Under the pieces are notes generated by a model, which saw only the letters and a list, made by a program, of their open reading frames with translations, did no database searches and had not been told where the DNA came from. This document shows positions 62,567 through 64,000 of a DNA stretch of 64,000 nucleotides, one piece after another (the first letter of the stretch is position 1; the number at the start of each line of letters is the position of its first letter). Origin of the DNA: Deltaproteobacteria bacterium (GTDB lineage Bacteria; Desulfobacterota; Desulfarculia; Adiutricales; Adiutricaceae); NCBI GenBank assembly GCA_031263485.1, contig JAISFS010000046.1:1-64000 (forward strand), written 5' to 3'. The position numbers and the translations under genes were made by a program.

Positions 62567-62664
62567 TGCGGATACCCGCGGCTCGGCGGCCAGATGCCTG
62601 CGGATACCCAGGCTCGGCGGGCCAGATGCCTGTTGATACCCTCGGCTCGGCGGGCCAGGCGGCC
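62567..62664. repeat. 32-bp tandem repeat, 3 copies
   Basis: Units start at 62567, 62599 and 62631; the shared core is GATACCC followed by GGCTCGGCGG. The third copy opens TGTTGATACC, sharing TGTTGAT with the palindrome just downstream. Confidence 0.85.
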
Positions 62665-62678
62665 TGCTTACCCGCGCA

Positions 62679-62693
62679 TGTTGATTATCAACA
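62679..62693. promoter_or_regulatory. Perfect 15-base palindrome, candidate operator
   Basis: TGTTGAT-T-ATCAACA. It lies between argC and bioY, about 340 bases before the bioY start. Not the FNR spacing (4 bases) and not a biotin-repressor site I know. On the minus strand GATAAT in it could be a -10. Confidence 0.4.
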
Positions 62694-62797
62694 CCCAGGC
62701 GCATGAAACATTTGAGGGCATTCGAATATGACGGGTGGCCGCGAAACCCGAGAAAACGCTTCACGACAAATTACCGGCACGGCGGAGCGGGCGAGGG

Positions 62798-63865
62798 CTA
62801 CGGCCGCAAGCCGGCGAGCGGCAGGCCCAATCCCTCGTCCTCGCCGGTCATGAGGTTCATGTTGGCGACCGCCTGGGTGGCCGCGCCCCGGGCGAGGTTG
62901 TCTATGACCGAGACGATCTTGAGTATCCCCGCGCCCTCGTCGTGGAACAGCGCCACATCGCAGAAGTTGGTGCCCCGCACGTCCACGGTCTGGGGTACGC
63001 CGCCCTCCTCCCTGAAACGAACGAAGCGCTCCGCGCGGTAGCGGGCCTCGTAAAGCGCCCTTATCTCCGGGTAAGGCGGGAGCCTTTCCGAATCGAGGTA
63101 CACGGTCGCCTCTATGCCGCGGTTCATGGGGACCAGGTGCGGCGTGAACGCGAGCCTCAAGGGCTTCCCGCCGGCCAGCGCGAGTTCCTGGGCCATCTCG
63201 GGGGTGTGGGCGTGCCCGATCACCTTGTAGGCCCTGAAATTCTCCGCCACCTCGGCAAAGAGGTTCGGCACCAGCGCGGACTTGCCGGCGCCCGAGACCC
63301 CGCTCTTGCAGTCGGCTATCACGGGGGAATCGGGTCCCAAAAGGCTTCTCTCTGCGAGCGGGAGGAGCGAGAGGATCACGCAGGTGGGATAGCAGCCGGG
63401 GTTCGCGACCAGCCGCGCCGATTTGATCTCCCCGCGGCGGATCTCCGGGAGCCCGTAGACAGCCTCGCCCAGGAGTTCCGGGGCGGAGTGCTCGGTCTTG
63501 TACCATCTGGGGTACATGGCCGGGGACTTCAGACGGAAGTCCCCGGTGAGATCCACCGCCTTCGCGCCCAGCTTCAGCACCCGCGGGGCAAGCCCCATGG
63601 AGACGCCGTGCGAGACGGCAAGAAAGAAGAGCTCCGGAAAGCGCCCCGGATCCCGGTCCTTGAGCTTCTCGAGATCCGCCGGGTCCTCCAGGACCAGATC
63701 CCCGTAGCCCGTGACCCCGGAGAGGTGGGGGAGCTCGTCCGCGAGCCTCCTGCCCTTCAAGCCCCTTGAAGTGACCAGCGTCACCTCGGAACCGGGCCTT
63801 CCCGCAAGGACGCCCAGGACGGCGGCGCCGGTGTAGCCCGTCGCCCCGATCACGCCTATCCTCAT
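62798..63865 (-). CDS. argC: N-acetyl-gamma-glutamyl-phosphate reductase ArgC
   Basis: Third step of arginine synthesis, NADPH-dependent reduction of N-acetylglutamyl phosphate. 355 residues, normal length. Rossmann motif MRIGVIGATGYTGAAVLGVL at 1-20, AVSHGVSMGLAPRVL, VDLTGDFRLKSPAMYPRWY, catalytic Cys in LVANPGCYPTCVILSLLPL, DCKSGVSGAGKSA, GHAHTPEMAQEL and TPHLVPMNRGIEATVY. The ATG at 63865 starts the Rossmann fold and has AGG at 7 bases; 20 upstream codons are open but unconserved. No other arg genes are in the window. Confidence 0.96.
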   Translation of the reverse strand: MRIGVIGATGYTGAAVLGVLAGRPGSEVTLVTSRGLKGRRLADELPHLSGVTGYGDLVLEDPADLEKLKDRDPGRFPELFFLAVSHGVSMGLAPRVLKLGAKAVDLTGDFRLKSPAMYPRWYKTEHSAPELLGEAVYGLPEIRRGEIKSARLVANPGCYPTCVILSLLPLAERSLLGPDSPVIADCKSGVSGAGKSALVPNLFAEVAENFRAYKVIGHAHTPEMAQELALAGGKPLRLAFTPHLVPMNRGIEATVYLDSERLPPYPEIRALYEARYRAERFVRFREEGGVPQTVDVRGTNFCDVALFHDEGAGILKIVSVIDNLARGAATQAVANMNLMTGEDEGLGLPLAGLRP

Positions 63866-64000
63866 CACTCGACCTGCCTTTCCGGTCCTCCGCCCCAAGC
63901 CCTTATCCCTAAGCCCATGGCTCATGGCGCGATGGCCCGCCGCGGCGGGGGACCTTTGCGCGGCCGCAGGGCCGCAGAGAATTTCGGCTGATTCAGCAAG
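63866..64000. other. Upstream of argC
   Basis: 135 bases; no gene or clear promoter seen before the window ends. Confidence 0.4.

Larger units (their letters stand above)
62344..62797. other. Gap between argC and bioY
   Basis: About 454 bases, no gene supported. Holds a 32-bp repeat and a perfect 15-base palindrome within a locally AT-rich patch (62,675-62,780), which may carry the bioY promoter. Confidence 0.5.

Overview
The window is about 64 kb of mostly very GC-rich DNA from a diderm bacterium, probably an anaerobe of the Desulfobacterota (former Deltaproteobacteria) type. This placement is inference. It rests on outer-membrane functions (TonB-dependent receptor, GT9 transferase, CpoB/YbgF-like lipoprotein), a MurE carrying the DNPR motif of meso-diaminopimelate-adding enzymes, an oxygen-sensitive type of acyl-CoA dehydratase activator, a PASTA-tailed FtsI, a sigma54-type promoter and multidomain chemotaxis genes. 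No rRNA, tRNA or CRISPR was seen.

Region 1 (about 0.5-22.9 kb, all minus strand) is a division and cell-wall (dcw) cluster in transcription order: mraZ, rsmH, ftsL, ftsI, murE, murF, mraY, murD, an unknown 187-aa gene, ftsW, murG, murC, murB, ftsQ, ftsA and a second ftsA. Many neighbours share ATGA or GTGA start/stop overlaps. A sigma70-like promoter with a probable MraZ operator precedes mraZ. ftsZ is not in the window. Several gaps inside the cluster hold unrelated tandem-repeat arrays, and MurD carries a 184-residue basic, repeated C-terminal tail.

Region 2 (23-45 kb) is gene-poor: repeat arrays (57-bp and 47-bp units), an unknown gene, a 1533-aa double-headed acyl-CoA dehydratase activator, then AT-richer deserts around an isolated TonB-dependent receptor, a MaoC-type hydratase / class-I-amidotransferase-like hydrolase / GT9 transferase group, and an amidohydrolase.

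Region 3 (45-51 kb) has a two-headed N6-adenine DNA methyltransferase with no restriction gene beside it, and an ISAzo13-like transposase whose three catalytic acidic positions all look substituted.

Region 4 (52-64 kb) has a chemotaxis-type operon (cheY, a CheA with rearranged domain order P3-P4-P5-P1-P2, a protein with two degenerate receivers, and a membrane-anchored coiled-coil protein) behind a strong sigma70-like promoter; a CpoB/YbgF-like lipoprotein; two unknown plus-strand genes behind a near-consensus sigma54 promoter; a biotin ECF-transporter pair (bioY and an ATPase, with no T component seen); and argC.

Two themes cut across the window. Tandem minisatellites of many different unit lengths lie in gaps and at gene ends. 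Four otherwise ordinary enzymes (MurD, the C26-like hydrolase, the methyltransferase, BioY) carry long low-complexity C-terminal tails.
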